A DNA stretch of 64,000 nt, from NCBI GenBank assembly GCA_003254885.1, contig QANT01002889.1, positions 99,603-163,602 on the forward strand, given 5' to 3'. This DNA comes from Purshia tridentata. Its lineage: Eukaryota > Streptophyta > Magnoliopsida > Rosales > Rosaceae. This document shows positions 50,256 to 63,347 of the stretch, in pieces. A program made the position numbers and the translations under genes. A model generated the notes under the pieces. The model was not told where the DNA came from. It was given only the letters and a program-made list of their open reading frames with translations, and did not search any database. Numbering within the stretch: position 1 is the stretch's first letter; each line of letters begins with the position of its first letter.

Positions 50256-51415
50256 TTTGCGTTTGTGGTAGAGTGTTTGTTATGCATTTCTTATATCCAA
50301 TCATTATTTTGAGTATTCTGAGGTTGAGTGTGGCTCCGCAACAAAAGGAAAGAGTTTTAGGAGATTTTGTAACTTGATAAGACATGACATCTTGTAAGAA
50401 TTTTCTTTTTGGTCGAAACATTTTGTTAGAATTAAATTCACAATTATAAATCTGTTTCATTTTAATCAATGATAGATTAAACTTGTCATGAGAATTCTTG
50501 TGGTGATTTAAAGTAATAGCTTGTCTTATGAACTTTGGCAAGCATCTGAAGGAACCTTAAATAATGTGTATATGTATTTTTATTTTTTTCTTCCAAGGAG
50601 TACAATGATTTTTATGTATGTTTCCGAACTTTTAAAAGAAAATCCCAATAGCATGAAGTTTTCATCTGAAATTTTTGGACCTCCTCACAAACTTACCTGC
50701 TTCTTGGCTATACAGCTCGAATATGGGACGACAAGAAAATGGATCTCTAACCTACCTTTGTTTGACGGCTGCAGTGGTGGATGATACTGTGCTTCGCTAC
50801 AGATATCGACAATATTGTGCTTGGCGGTAGGCCGACAAAGAATCTGCAGCAAGAAGCAAGCGCTAAAAGTTGGGAAGACGAAGGTGTGTGAGAGTCGAAC
50901 GGTGGACTTACTGGTCTATTGGCGGAATTCCATGTCTTTAAAGTATACATATAGAGAGGTATTTTGATCACAAACGCTATTAGAGTAAGTTTGGGCCTAG
51001 AAGGTCAAAAAAGCTTAACATGATTCCATGAATGGAGCTATTTAATTAAATTACCCAAGAACTTTGGTGGAAGAGCACTCAGGTACTTGCTCAGCCACAC
51101 AAATTCAATCCAAAAAGGTAAACAGACTAGCAGGGGCCAAAAAAGAGATGCAAAATAAAATTAAAACTCTCGAAAATCTCCCCAATCTTGGAACTGATAA
51201 TGGTTTACTTTTTATACAGTCCAACAGTACCCGTTTGTGGAAAGTTAACAGAATGCTAAAGGCTAAATGAAATTTCCAACAGTTCTCGTTTGTGGGTATC
51301 AATAGATTAAATGAAATTATAACAAATACACAATTTCAGCTTGCACTTTTGTAATTACGTTCTGAATCTAAGCATTATTCCAACAGTATATGAGTTTTAG
51401 AGGTATATAGTTTGA
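50256..51415. other. Convergent 3' flanks of PNO1 and DDI1
   Basis: 3'UTRs of both genes and about 0.8 kb of spacer. The small ORFs have no recognisable content. Confidence 0.5.
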
Positions 51416-54400
51416 TCAGCCCCCAAAAAGATACCCTGCCGCTTGTTCTTCATTACCATCAAAAAATTTAAGAGCTTGTATTACTGCATCTCTCCCAAAC
51501 CCTAGCTCAACAAGCTTTGCAACTTTAGCTTCAAAATCCGGTCCCTGCACCCACATCATTACCAAACAGATTTTTCAGAGGCTGATAAATTGACCATCAA
51601 CTCAATCAAACTTCATTACAGATTGAATGACCAGAGATGAATGAGGTGCACAAACAGGATGCATTATGTCAACAATGAAGGTTAAATAACAGCTGGAAGT
51701 AACTTGTGAACAACCGAGATTAGCCAAACATAAACAGTACAGCAGAGGTTAGATTTCTGAGAAGTTAACAGAAAGCTAAAGAAATTTACCTGAGTCATAT
51801 CAGCACGAGCACTTCCTGTGTCAAATGTTAAACAAAAATGAACATCACTTCAGTTATATATGGAAAGACATCATTAAGACACTGCAAATTTCCAAAAGTA
51901 AGTATCCCCTTAACCAAGATCAAACGAGGGCAAATAAACTAAATTACATCTCATTGACACCCATAACAAATGCAACCAATTTCCAATACTAACCAGATGA
52001 TTGCCCTCCTGTTGGTACATTTTTGCTCTTATCTGTCACCTGAAACAGATAATAGTGTTAATCCAAAAAATGAATTTGCAAATTATAAGTCCAAAAGGTC
52101 AACTGCCTCCCTAGATTTTGAAAACTTCTATAGACCCTAAATATATCCTAGTGAATGCATGATCCAAAAATCCATGCTATATCTACTAAACCAGAAACTG
52201 GAGGGAACAAGAAACAAAAAAACAAAAAAAGGGAGCCAATTTGCAGTCCCATATAAGAGGAAAGATCAAATTGGTTTAATGGTTAACTCCACAATATTGT
52301 TCCACCAAAGTCTTATTATTAGACTATTCAGGGTATGCATTCAGTGATTGGATATAGCAGCAGACTGATTTAAGAAATCAGCCATTGCAAAAATCAAGAA
52401 CTGTTGACTTACGGGAAATCCTGAGCTGGATACTTCCTTGGGAAACCTTTCTTCATCCAGAAAACGAGATGGGATGTCTTTTTCTGAAATTAGTACATAA
52501 TTTAATTTTTAGTGGGATCCGAAAGAAAGAAATTCATGCAAATGAGGGAAATCAAAGGACCAACCTTGCATTTGGCCAAAAAAAAAAAAAGGACCAACCT
52601 TGCAAAAATGGTACAGAAACTTCTCCACCACCAACTCTCAAAACATTCTTGTTCAAATCTATAATGCACTGAACACATCGGCAATGTTAGGAGAGTGAAA
52701 AATCTATTAAATTTCATTAATTGGAACCACTGAGATGGACAGCTATCAAAGCATTCGACCATGGATGCTACCTGATGCTTACGGAGCATATCCAGCCCAA
52801 AGAGAAATTCCATATTGGGAGCATCCAATACCAGGAATGAGCAAGGGTAAAATATACTCCCAATCTACATGAACAATGTTAAAAAATAAGTTTGATTTAT
52901 TAGAATAGTATTGAATTGTTAAAGAAAAACCTGCCACTCAAGCAACCATCTCAGACAGTGTACTATGATATGGGAAACATTTATCATATGATGATACCTT
53001 GATTGGAGCTACATGTATTCGACCCAATATCTCCGATTGACCAACTCCATGAGCAATACCCTTGTAACGTTGATCTAAAAGCCTCAACAATCTAGATAAT
53101 TTGATGCCCAAAAGAACACAACATTAGGCCTTTGCTTTTATCACTTGCAGTATTAATAAAAATACAAAACCAATGGCATTTCTATTAAAGAAAGCTGCAA
53201 TAAAGAGTTTAAACTCCTTTCACAGAAAAAATTGTTAATAGGGTTGATCACAAAAGGTAAATTTGAGTAGTTAAAGTGGTATGATATACAGTAGCAAGTG
53301 AAAAACTATCTACTGAGACTGTTAGAGAACTACCTTGTAATGTTCTCTCATGATCCAAAAAAACACCATCATCCTCTCAAAATCATCCATACATTTTGAG
53401 CATGTTTAAACCACTGAATTTATAGCATGAAATGCACAACCACACAACTAATAGAAAATGGGCCAGCGGCCAACAAGCAGGATAGCATTGGCACCTAAAT
53501 TGCTAATCCAAACAGGCATTCATTCTTAATAAAAGGTGCATATGCATACATGCATGTAAGAATAGGCAAACTTACATATGGATAAATATTACACTTACAT
53601 ATATTATCCCAAATAAAACATTATCAATTTGATTATGAATATCTTGTGCGAATGAATTATCATAACCAGTATTAGTTTAAAATTTTCATACCCACAACGC
53701 TCAGCACAGCTTTTTGATATAATTGTTGACTGAGCTCCACTGTCAACAAATGCCTGGACACAAGTGAAAATAAAGATATAAACTATATACTTTTGGATTT
53801 TTACTTTAAGAAGAAGAGACAAACAAAAGAATGAGTAACTGAGAATACTAGTGGAGATGCATAATCTCAATCCAATTGTGCAGAAAGCATAAAGGGCAGT
53901 CGAATTAAGTAAGATATATCACGGAAGGCAACAAAAATGACACAAAGCATTCAAGCATTTAGTCATCTCATATACATTGAAATGAGTGAAAGAAGAGTAA
54001 AGTGCAAACCAGATACCTTCAATGGGACGCCATTAACTTCCATGTCAACATACAACATAACCTGAAAAGTCACATAAAGCATCAACCTAATTACCAAAAC
54101 AACTTTTTAAAAAATAACAGAGGATAGAGGAATATTGACACTCATACATACCACCCTTGCAAAAGCTTCAGGGTTATGCTCCAGAGCAGCAGCCCAGTTT
54201 TCATCAATTCCTTTCTGCAAAGAAAATTAGCAATATTGATAACAATCAAAACAAAACAAAAAAAATCAAATCATGTGCATTTAAAAATTGATTTTGAAAG
54301 TATGTTACTAGTGCAAGTATTTAATGAAAAAACAATTTACAGCTTCAGGTGATTAAAGAAACTGTGGAGTTGAATTATCATTTATGAACCTCATACCTTT

Positions 54401-55938
54401 GGCAAAGAAAGTACCACTGACCTGTCGAATAGCAGCTTCAATTTTCTTCTGGGCCTCAACATCAAAAGGATCTGCATAAAGAAGAGCCTGCTCACAAGAT
54501 ATAGGTAAACAGAAACTACATCAATTACAGTCAGATTGTAACTTATGTCAAAATTAATACTCAATAAGTAACATAGGATAAACAGGCATACTCACAGAAT
54601 TAGACATTGCAAGATCATTTAAGATTAACATTACCATATTTCTTTGAAAATTCAAAATTACCATATGGTTATACGTATTAATTACATTGTAAAGTATGGG
54701 GACAGATTACCTCAAAGGCCATATAAAGCAGCAATTATCCTACAATGACTATGAATCTATGATAAGCACAGGAAAAGGTAACTTACAAGCTCCTCGTCTT
54801 GTTTCCGTCGGAGTTCAGATTTTTGGCGATGACGCTCTCGCAAAAGTTCCTGCAGTCTATTGAGATCATTTCCAAGAATAAGTTGTGCTAATTCAGGATC
54901 ACTCTGGAAGTTCCACATAAAAGGATAAGATTGTCAGAAGATGCAAATTTGAAAACTCTGCAACAAACAGTTTAAACTTTCCAAATAACATTGCTGAAAT
55001 TACAGAAAAAAAAATTTAATTCATTTAATTGCTGTATCTTTAGATGCACCATATTGCAGGGTCCACAACCTTGTCCAAAACCAAATAAAGAAATTGAAGA
55101 AAAAGAATACCATTCTACCTGAAACAACTGCCCTATCAAATTAGAATCATTCCTAATGTGCTGCTGGAAAGCTCCTGGGTTTACAGCAGACCCATCTGGA
55201 TTGAAGCTCAAATCATTGGTAGAAGCACTGGAATATATTTATACGCCCATTAAATTCATAAACACTATTGGGGAACCATAGAGATGAACAATAATTATTG
55301 ATAATTATTGTAAATGATGAAGTGGGTCAAGTATACCTAGATGCAGCATCGGATACCATCATTATCAAGTCTTCATCTTTGACACCAAGGGCACTCAGCT
55401 TCTCAAAATTCCTCATCTCCCTGCCATTATATAGCAGCTGTTGTTTCTGAAGCAGCACCCGCGTCTGCTTATTTACATTGTAGCAACGAATCATTCACTA
55501 TACATTCATCTATTAGTTAATGAGATAACTGAAACGCAAATTAGTTCTTCACTTGTTCCCCTAAGTCCCAAGTAATGAAAGATCTAAACTTCACTTCAAT
55601 TGAATGGGTTTCTTTTTCTACACTTTCACATTGTCCAAAACAAAGCATAACCCAAAACCCTAAAATCAAAAATAGCAATAATATGATAAATTAGTAAAGA
55701 AATTCTCACCTCCACCTCCAGCAGAGCTTTCACATTCTCAACCTAGAACCCAAAAACAACAAATTAATTAAACAAACAAAGCAGCAACATGAATATAACA
55801 GGCCCCAATTTACAGAGAGATATAGACATGCTAGTAAGTGGGGGTTTGTTGAGGCTGAAATTGGGGCTTTACAGTTTCGTGAGGATCGACGTCTAAGGTG
55901 AGAATCTGTTCGTCTGCGGTCATTACTGTGATCCTCAT
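51416..55938 (-). CDS. DDI1: DDI1, ubiquitin receptor with aspartic-protease fold
   Basis: Sixteen exons on the minus strand (55938-55873, 55742-55710, 55464-55337, 55227-55119, 54903-54787, 54487-54422, 54214-54152, 54061-54017, 53753-53692, 53091-52998, 52864-52772, 52668-52599, 52483-52413, 52039-51994, 51815-51790, 51544-51416) close in frame to 405 residues. Domains: ubiquitin-like 1-76 ([21 protein letters not shown]); a helical region about 120-200; the retropepsin-like domain with active-site D213 in [10 protein letters not shown] and the flap-side [26 protein letters not shown]; and a C-terminal UBA domain 364-403 ([18 protein letters not shown]). DDI1 binds ubiquitinated proteins and the proteasome, and in other eukaryotes cleaves heavily ubiquitinated substrates and repairs DNA-protein crosslinks. 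All domains and the catalytic Asp are intact. The 26-46 nt exons rest on frame closure. A duplicated copy of the exon 12 donor lies 34 bp into intron 12. Confidence 0.96.
52557..52604. repeat. Duplicated splice-donor segment in DDI1
   Basis: ggaccaaccttgca is present at 52557-52570 and 52591-52604 with an A run between. On the gene strand each reads TGCAAG|gttggtcc, so there are two identical candidate donors for exon 12. Only the one at 52598 keeps the frame. Confidence 0.85.
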
Positions 55939-57474
55939 CTTCTCTTTAATTATGTGATTCGATTTCTTTCTTCTTCTTCGTAGCTTTTAACGACTCCGAG
56001 CTTGGGATTTAGATATGGAGTTGGGGTTTTGTTTTGCTTATTTTTTAGTCGCCTAAGGCGTTCATTTTTTAATAGTGAAATATCATTTTAGGTATTGTAA
56101 CAGTGCTTAAATAATATCGAAATTTTGTATCTAATTAAATTATGCCTAATATTAATTAAATGACCTATAATTTGAACCTTATAACTTAAATATTTATAAA
56201 AATTATACCATTAGTTATATTTTAAAAAGATCTTTAATTTAAGGTTAATATTGAATATATTTAAATATTTTATTTGTTTACCCAAATTAAAATTTATCTA
56301 TTTTATTACTCAAAAACAATTTAGCACAACATAATTTTTTTTGAATTTTTCTATTGTATAAATAAATTTTCATGTTTAAAAAAAGAAAAACATTTGGGAC
56401 ATCTAGGCCGTTGGTTTCAACGGTCACCAGATCTGGCCCCTTCATTTTGAAAAAAAAATGCCCATTACTTTTATTGTTGCAAGCTGTATGGTAGGGCCAC
56501 TTACAAGCTTTTATTGTTGCCTTTTCACTCTCTCTCTATTTCACATGGGTTGCTACACACCCAAAAGCAATTTAGCTTTTAACATTAGCTGATACTCACA
56601 TATCACTTTCACTATAGCATTCAAGCCATTTTGGCCATTAGTTTCCGACCCACAGTGGCTATTTGATAGCCAAAATTCAGCCAAAATGACTTATGCCCAT
56701 CACTATGCCTGTGCATAGTAGATGGCCTAATCCCACTTAGAGAAGAAGGAGAAAAGGATCGTTTGTGCTTCGAATTACTTGCAGCCGTCTAATTTTTGAC
56801 TTTTAAACTTTCTTTCCTTTTGATTGGATACTCAGACGCCGCGTTTCGTTTGCTTCCACTCAAAGTTGACAACAAAGTGAACAAAATTACGTTCTTTGTT
56901 TTGTCTCCAATGGCTCTCACTTAAACAATGAAACAAATACTCATTTGTCAGGCTTACGATTTTTAAGTAGTTAGAGTATTCATATAAATCGACAAATTAA
57001 ATTATTCAAAGGGAATAAAGATAAAAAAGTTTTATTTGCAAAAATAAATATTAGGAAGATGGTAAAGTCAATTCTATTTCCATCTTAATTATAATCATAA
57101 GCTTACATGACATATACATGGCTTAAATTTTTTTATAAAAAATGAGGATTAAAATGGCTATTAGATTAATGTATAAGACTATAAGTTGTAAGTTGTAACC
57201 CTATTAAATGAAGAAATGATCACAATCACACACAACCTCAAGTCCCATGAAAATCAACATAAACAATGGTAAAACAATATGAGAAAAAAAGAGACAAAAC
57301 AAATAGACAAAAATGTAGTAAAAATAGTTTTATTAAAATTCCAAGATCCACACAAGTATCTGGCGATGATGCACAGAAACCCAAGATTAGCAACAATCAA
57401 ACCCTAAAATTGAAAAAATAGTAGAGAAACATATGACATGAGAATTAATATCGATGAGAGGAGGAGGGTGATAA
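55939..57474. other. Intergenic, DDI1 upstream region
   Basis: DDI1 leader and promoter near 55939-56100, then AT-rich DNA. No gene is seen. Confidence 0.5.
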
Positions 57475-57705
57475 TTAGTCATGGAACCAGGAAGGTGAAG
57501 GTGCTATGTTGTCAAAGAAGGGCCTTCCGGGTCTGCATAGAGACCCAGGAAGATTTGGATCACAGAGATTCAAAAAGTGTTGGGTCTTGATAATCCTGTA
57601 CTTTTTAAGTGGGCCAAGCCCAAGTAAAAAGCCCAATGTTATCAATAGGCACAGAAAGCAGATAGCACATGAGCAATTCCTGGCGATACACCCCAGGCAA
57701 CACAT
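57475..57705 (-). CDS. Small Cys-rich single-span membrane protein A (unknown)
   Basis: A 76-codon frame begins MCCLGCIARNCSC, continues with one hydrophobic span (about 14-32, AICFLCLLITLGFLLGLG), a short basic stretch, and a luminal or extracellular tail LCDPNLPGSLCRPGRPFF followed by APSP. A stop codon lies four codons upstream in frame, so the Met at 57705 is the start. The N-terminal cysteine cluster next to a membrane span suggests S-acylation. The paralogue 1.9 kb away keeps the same order: MCC start, span, CDP..GSLC, GRPF, AP.P. I do not recognise the family; function is unknown. Conservation of the tail between otherwise diverged copies argues that it is a real gene and that the tail matters. 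Confidence 0.6.
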   Translation of the reverse strand: MCCLGCIARNCSCAICFLCLLITLGFLLGLGPLKKYRIIKTQHFLNLCDPNLPGSLCRPGRPFFDNIAPSPSWFHD

Positions 57706-59423
57706 CTTTGCTTCCTCTCAGATTACAAACAATGATTTCTCTCCTTCTTTTTGTTCAGGAATACAAACGATCTGAAACTCTATCTTTTCTTTAAAGGATG
57801 ACAGATAGTTAGTAAACCCCAAACAAACAACTATTTTCGTCCTTGTAGTTTCTGGCTCTTTCAATTTTGTCCTCCTTATTTCTATTTTTTCAAAACATTT
57901 CTCGTAGTTTCAAAATGTTTATATCCAATTCGAAATATAATTTTCTTCAAGTTTTTAGATAGTGTTGCTACCGTTAAAGAATGAATATATATTTTTCAAT
58001 TAAAAGCCAATGGTAATAATCTTTTTATTCTTGAATCATTATATATCGTCTTCTACTATTATAAAATATAATAGAAATCTAATTTTGAACTTGAGTTACA
58101 CATTTCCGAAACTACAAGGATTTGATTGAAAAAATATAAACGAAATTGAAACAACCACCCAATTACAAGATTAAAATAGTTGTTTGCCCATTAGTAAATG
58201 ATCGTACCATATTCTAAGGTTCTTTATGCCCCTCAATTATACCCAAAAAAAGGACATTCACAAAAAATTAGCCGCACATTGCGTAATTTAAATGAGAATT
58301 CTAACTTGCCTTTACTTATGGCCACGATTTAATCTTTGTAAAAATGACTTCTTCTCTTTTAATGTTTGGCATCCATGTAAATCCACTTCAAAGCCATAAA
58401 AAGAAATGAAAAGATATGATTGTTATTAGCAATTTGGTTTAACAAAGATGTATGTAAATGGTAATAACTTTAGTCTTCTGATAGATAAATTATTATATAT
58501 GTATGATCGGTTCACCACATGCCGTTTGATGTGAAACATTGATCTAATAGAATTGTGCCACCTGGTGTTAAACTGATATTCGTTAATTCAACTTTCTAAC
58601 TAAATATCATCCTTCATAATATTTCTATTTTATTTGAATGTGAATGTTCATGACCTATTTCCTTGATAAACAAGCCCTGACGGTCAACAGGTACACCAAG
58701 TTTTGCTTTGTTGGCTAACAGACGCAACAACCAAGCAAAAGCTTAGGACATAGAGTATCAACTTGAATTATAATATTTTTCATACTTTCCATTCAAAATG
58801 GTTTGGACATTTGGTTGTAAAATGGGCTGGATTGGGTTATTACCCAGCCAAGCCAACCAAAAAGTATTCGGAAGTATATTTCTGTAGCCCATCATAGCCT
58901 CTACCTCCATGTACTTAGAAATTTCCATGTACACCAACCATATTAATACCTTGCCCAACATCTACATCTACTAATCGAAATGTTTTATACAATACTCTTG
59001 GCAAGTTTTTAAACCCAAATCAAGTTATATTATATGCTCATAAAAAATTCTCCAGCTCAGATCAACTAAACACCACCTAAATGATAAAAACAAAAACACG
59101 GGTAATCTCTATTTCTTTTCTTTTAAAGGCCACAGTCAGCTAAAAAAACCCAAAAATAAAAATTTCAAAGAAATCAGGGTCACACACAGATCAAGATTCA
59201 AGAGCCATCAACAATAGAACTAATAAACTGATTGGGGAGCAACACAAGTCAACCCAAATTCCTAAAACAATCCAAATCCCTGTGCAGCAGCAAAGCAGCA
59301 ATGTAACCCAGAATACCAACAATTAAAAAATGAAGCCTAAAATTCAAATACTAATAACAACATAGAAAAATAAAAAATAAGAGGAGCACATAGAATAAGT
59401 GAAACCAAGAACCCAAAGAAGCC
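57706..59423. other. Intergenic between the two small membrane-protein genes
   Basis: AT-rich, no supported gene. ORFs are short with no recognisable content. The part near 57706 should be the leader and promoter of protein A. Confidence 0.5.
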
Positions 59424-59639
59424 CTAGAAAGGTGCAGGTGCAGTGTAACCCAAGAAGGGTCTTCCAGTCCGAGTCCCACAGAGAGAGCCATGAACACTCG
59501 GATCACAGAAATCCACAGTGTCTTTGAGCTTGTGGAAGCCATGCTCGAAGACTCCGAACCCGAATAGCAACCCGATGAGTACCACTACCAGTATCAAACA
59601 CGTGCACAGCATGCACACCCTGCTCGGACAGCAGCACAT
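59424..59639 (-). CDS. Small Cys-rich single-span membrane protein B (unknown)
   Basis: A 71-residue frame begins MCCCPSRVCMLCTC, followed by a strong hydrophobic span (LILVVVLIGLLFGFGVF), then HGFHKLKDTVDFCDPSVHGS, LC and GTRTGRPFLGYTAPAPF. It is clearly related to protein A: the same N-terminal Cys cluster, single span and CDP-GSLC-GRPF tail. The frame is open for 12 more codons to 59675, but the context GCAAAG-ATG-TG matches that of protein A, so I choose 59639. A (GA)n run at 59776-59794 upstream would be a CT-rich leader in the gene's sense. Function is unknown. The tail could be exposed outside the membrane; whether it is cleaved cannot be judged from sequence. Confidence 0.62.
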   Translation of the reverse strand: MCCCPSRVCMLCTCLILVVVLIGLLFGFGVFEHGFHKLKDTVDFCDPSVHGSLCGTRTGRPFLGYTAPAPF

Positions 59640-60485
59640 CTTTGCTTTGCTGAATCGTTTCTTCAAGACCCACAAGGGTTTTCTGCCTTTTCTCTTTGAG
59701 ATCTTGGAATTGTGGGGATTGGTGCTTGTTGGGTTCTGAAAAATGTGGAGGAATTGAGGTTTCTATATCGCAATCAGAGAGAGAGAGAGAGAGACATGGA
59801 AACGCTTTGACGCTATGGGTTTCGTTCGCTTAAAAGGAAAGCAAATAGCTAGATTGGTTTTCTCCTACTCGAATTTGCTTTTGGTTTTGGATAATAGAAA
59901 GGAAAATAAAAGCAAAACAAGAAAGGTAGTTTGCCTTTTCGAACATTGATGACGTGGTGGGATGGGATAGGTGGACTATTTTAGTGAAATTATTCTCCAA
60001 AGTTTTTTTATTTTTCACCGTTATTATATCAAATATAAATAGTTGACTGCGTCTTACTGTCAAAATCTGATCTAACGGGCGAAATATTCTCAAAAGAATA
60101 ACTAAACCAGTAATATCTTCCTCCTGGCCAAAAAAATAAAAACACCAGCAATATCTTCCCCGTAACGTAACCGAAAAAAAGAAGAAAAAGTAATCTATCA
60201 AAAAACCATAAAACTGTACATTCCTATTACTAGGCCCCAACTTTTCATATCCTTATTTCAAAAAAATCTTATGCGGCAAATCTTATGCGGCAAAAAATGA
60301 CTTTATTATAAATTTTAAATCATTTCCAGCTTATGTCTAAAAATTATTATATTGAATAACTTAATTCTAAGTTTTCAATCAGATAACTAGAAGTAGAGGG
60401 CTTCTCTCTTAAGAAAAAAAAAAGATGCAGAATAAGTGCGGTAGAATAGAGAGAGGAGAGATGAATTATTGTGCATTAAAAGTAT
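59640..60485. other. Upstream region of small protein B
   Basis: Leader with the (GA)n run at 59776-59794, then AT-rich sequence with no supported gene. Confidence 0.45.
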
Positions 60486-60706
60486 GTCCAATTTTGAAGA
60501 GTCATTCGAATTAAAAATATATAAAAATTTAGATTGATACTTAAATTCAATTTTTTAGGCTAAGGTCTAAAAAGTAGACCTTTTCAAAAAAGATAATATT
60601 TGTTAGGAAATTTTAATTAAAACATTCAAGATTATCTAGTTTCTATGTTTTGCTTAAAATGATAAAAGATACTATCCATTTAAATTATACAAATATTAAA
60701 AAAATG
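60486..60706. repeat. Dispersed repeat, copy 1
   Basis: It shares gtccaattttgaa, tcattcgaa, caattttttag, ttaattaaaacattc and gattatctagtttct, in the same order and orientation, with 63348-63630. The copies are diverged and differ by internal indels. Family unknown. Confidence 0.7.
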
Positions 60707-61111
60707 TAAGAAAAAAAATATAGTGTAAACTAGTGCCAAGCCCCCAAATACGCCCCTTCTTTAGCCTTAAGCCACTATCTTAATTTCTATTAGTTTAAAG
60801 CCATTATTTATTTTAATACTATATTTTTTATGTAAAAAAGAGCGTGAACAATTAGCTTCCCTTATCAATTTGGCGTGACCCCAGCTGCTACCTTCGCCTT
60901 TGATCGATTTGTGGTTTAGCATAAATCAGAATCAATTTATTAGATACGGCTGGCTAGAAGAAACATAACACACCCAAAAAGGAAAAAAAGAAAGAATGTG
61001 ATCTACATATCCAAGCTTACAACACTTTTAAAAACATGATCACTGCACACTGACATACCGACAGCTAAAAAAAATTAATGTTAAACTGTGAGCAGAATAG
61101 GTGATATTTCA

Positions 61112-61404
61112 AAACTATATGGAATACTATACAATTATAACAATACAGAAAGTACTTATACCTTTTATAGTGTAACTCATATAGAAAGTTCATAAAAGTG
61201 TAACTCATTATACAGAAAATACTTATACCTTTTATAGTGTAACTCATACAGAAAGTTCATGAAAGTGTAACTTATTATATATAAAGTACTTATACCTTTT
61301 ATAGTGTAACTCATTATGGAATACTATACGATTGTAACAATACAGAAAGTTCATGAAAGTGTAACTCATTATACAGAAAGTACTTATACCTTTTATAGTA
61401 CTGT
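61112..61404. repeat. Minisatellite, about 67-bp units
   Basis: Around four units contain acttataccttttatagt at 61153, 61220, 61288 and 61381, interleaved with agaaagttcatgaaagtg-taactcat. An extra tggaatactatac block lengthens the last interval. ORFs in this stretch are products of the repeat. Confidence 0.85.
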
Positions 61405-61526
61405 GCAATTTCATTTCAAATTGTATCACTTGCTCCTTTTTTTTTTCTTTTTCTTGTTGTTTGTTTTCTTGGTGATATTTTGGTATTATCTGCATTTAAT
61501 TACATAAAAGTTAAAATGTATAAGAG

Positions 61527-61628
61527 AGAGAGAGCAGTGAAAACTCAAAGAGGAGATGAACGGTTTCTGGGCGCGGGAGAGAGAGTAGTGAAAACTGAAA
61601 GAGAAGAGGAACAGTTTCTGCGCACAGG
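61527..61628. repeat. 51-bp tandem duplication
   Basis: Two adjacent units, each starting gagagag-agtgaaaact and running to the GC-rich cgcggga/cgcacagga end. The period is exactly 17 codons, so a plus-strand ORF stays open through both (ERAVKTQRGDERFLGAG / ERVVKTEREEEQFLRTG). Likely an element fragment rather than a gene. Confidence 0.75.
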
Positions 61629-63347
61629 AAATGAGGGTGGCATGGGTGTAATTACAATCAATTTTAATGTTTTTTGTGAAGTCTGGTTATTGGGCTTTTT
61701 TAACTGTGGCTGGAAACTAAATACAAAATGGGCTATGGCTTAAAACTAAAATCCAGTAAAAATTGGGGCTTAACACTAAGCCACTCTATTTTATTCATTC
61801 AAAATATATTGAGAGTTATAACGGGTTCACATTTAAATATATGAAACATTGCAAATCACATTTGGTAAGGTTTAGTGTACGTAATAGTGAACTTGTAAAC
61901 TCAACACCCCGCCCCCCTTCCAATCGTTAATTAGGTATTCAAAAATTCCAATGATTTATTGATTTAAATGTACATTTTTATAGTCTCCTCTCCTATTCCC
62001 CCTCTTCCCTTCTTCTCTCCTTCTCTTCTTGTAAACAACAATGATAAAAAATCTAATAACTAATGGGATTAAACCACGACCATTGAATTTTCATCTGACG
62101 ACCCAAAATGAGCAAGTCTTTTTTGGCCAATAAAATGGAGCAAATCCTTTAATTTACTAACATTTATAGATTATAGATGTAGGGCCATATTTGTTATATG
62201 GTTGAGTTTGGGTGAAATTTGATCATCCATAATACTTGATATTTAAGAAGATTCTGTTTGCATTACATCAGAGTCCATGATTAGTGCTTATTTATAGATG
62301 CAGTGAGGAATCTGTGGCCGAGTCAGAGTTGCATATATGTATCGGGTCCCACGGTCCACCTCGCCAAAAATAAAAGAAAAAAAGAAATACTCAAATTAAA
62401 AAAGAGATTTATTTGAAATATATGCAACGAAGGTATATATGATCACGTGGAATTGTGGAAATGTGAATTCGTAAATATTTAATAAATAAAAAATATTTAT
62501 ATTAAATTTACATTGTAGAAAATTAAATTCAGGAAGGACGTACTGTTCAGTAAAGGTGGGGACCACTCGTATAAATACATGTCCCCACAGTTTTTGTCTG
62601 GTTTTGGCTCCACATGATTTCTGATTTAACACCCGCCATGTGATGATTTCCCTACGTTGGGCCTATCAATGGATATGTGTGATTTGATTTGAACTACGAA
62701 CCCAACATAGTTTTCAGTGGGACCAGAGACAGCTTGGCTGCTTTATTTATTTATTTATTTTTTCTTTTTCATGCTCAACTTCTCTTTTTTGTGTAATGGA
62801 AGATGCATCATATGAATACCACAACTTTTTGCTTTTGCAGTTTTCACTGCCTATAAAAATAAAACTTTTAAAGAAATTTGTGAAATTTAATTCCATGTGT
62901 ACGAAAAATTCACTTTTATTTATACAGACGTGGAATAAACAAAGATCTCCATTTTATAATGTTGAATGGGATTGGGATGATGGAACCAGGGGGTGAATTA
63001 CTGCTTTAGTACTTATGGATAGATTCTATGGTTTGATCTTTATATAAACAAAAATGACTTAAAAAGCCATTTGTTAAGTTCTAGTAGAAAGCAATTTTAT
63101 AAAAAAACACTAATTAAATGTTATATATATAAGAAATAAGTAAAGGACAATACATTTAAGAATTAGATTTCTTTCAATAAATTATATAAAGCCAACTCAC
63201 AATAAGAATTCTTACTCCATCTCATCATTCTTACACATTAGAAAAGTCTTATTTGTTTAATTATATAATTAATATATGTTTGGATTCATTTGCAAAACGA
63301 CCCAATTAACTTGGTTCCTATTAATTCTTAGGAATAATTAGAAATAG
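61629..63347. other. Repeat-flanked AT-rich stretch without genes
   Basis: No coding region or RNA gene is recognised. It includes a tttattta run near 62744-62764 and assorted short ORFs. Confidence 0.45.
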
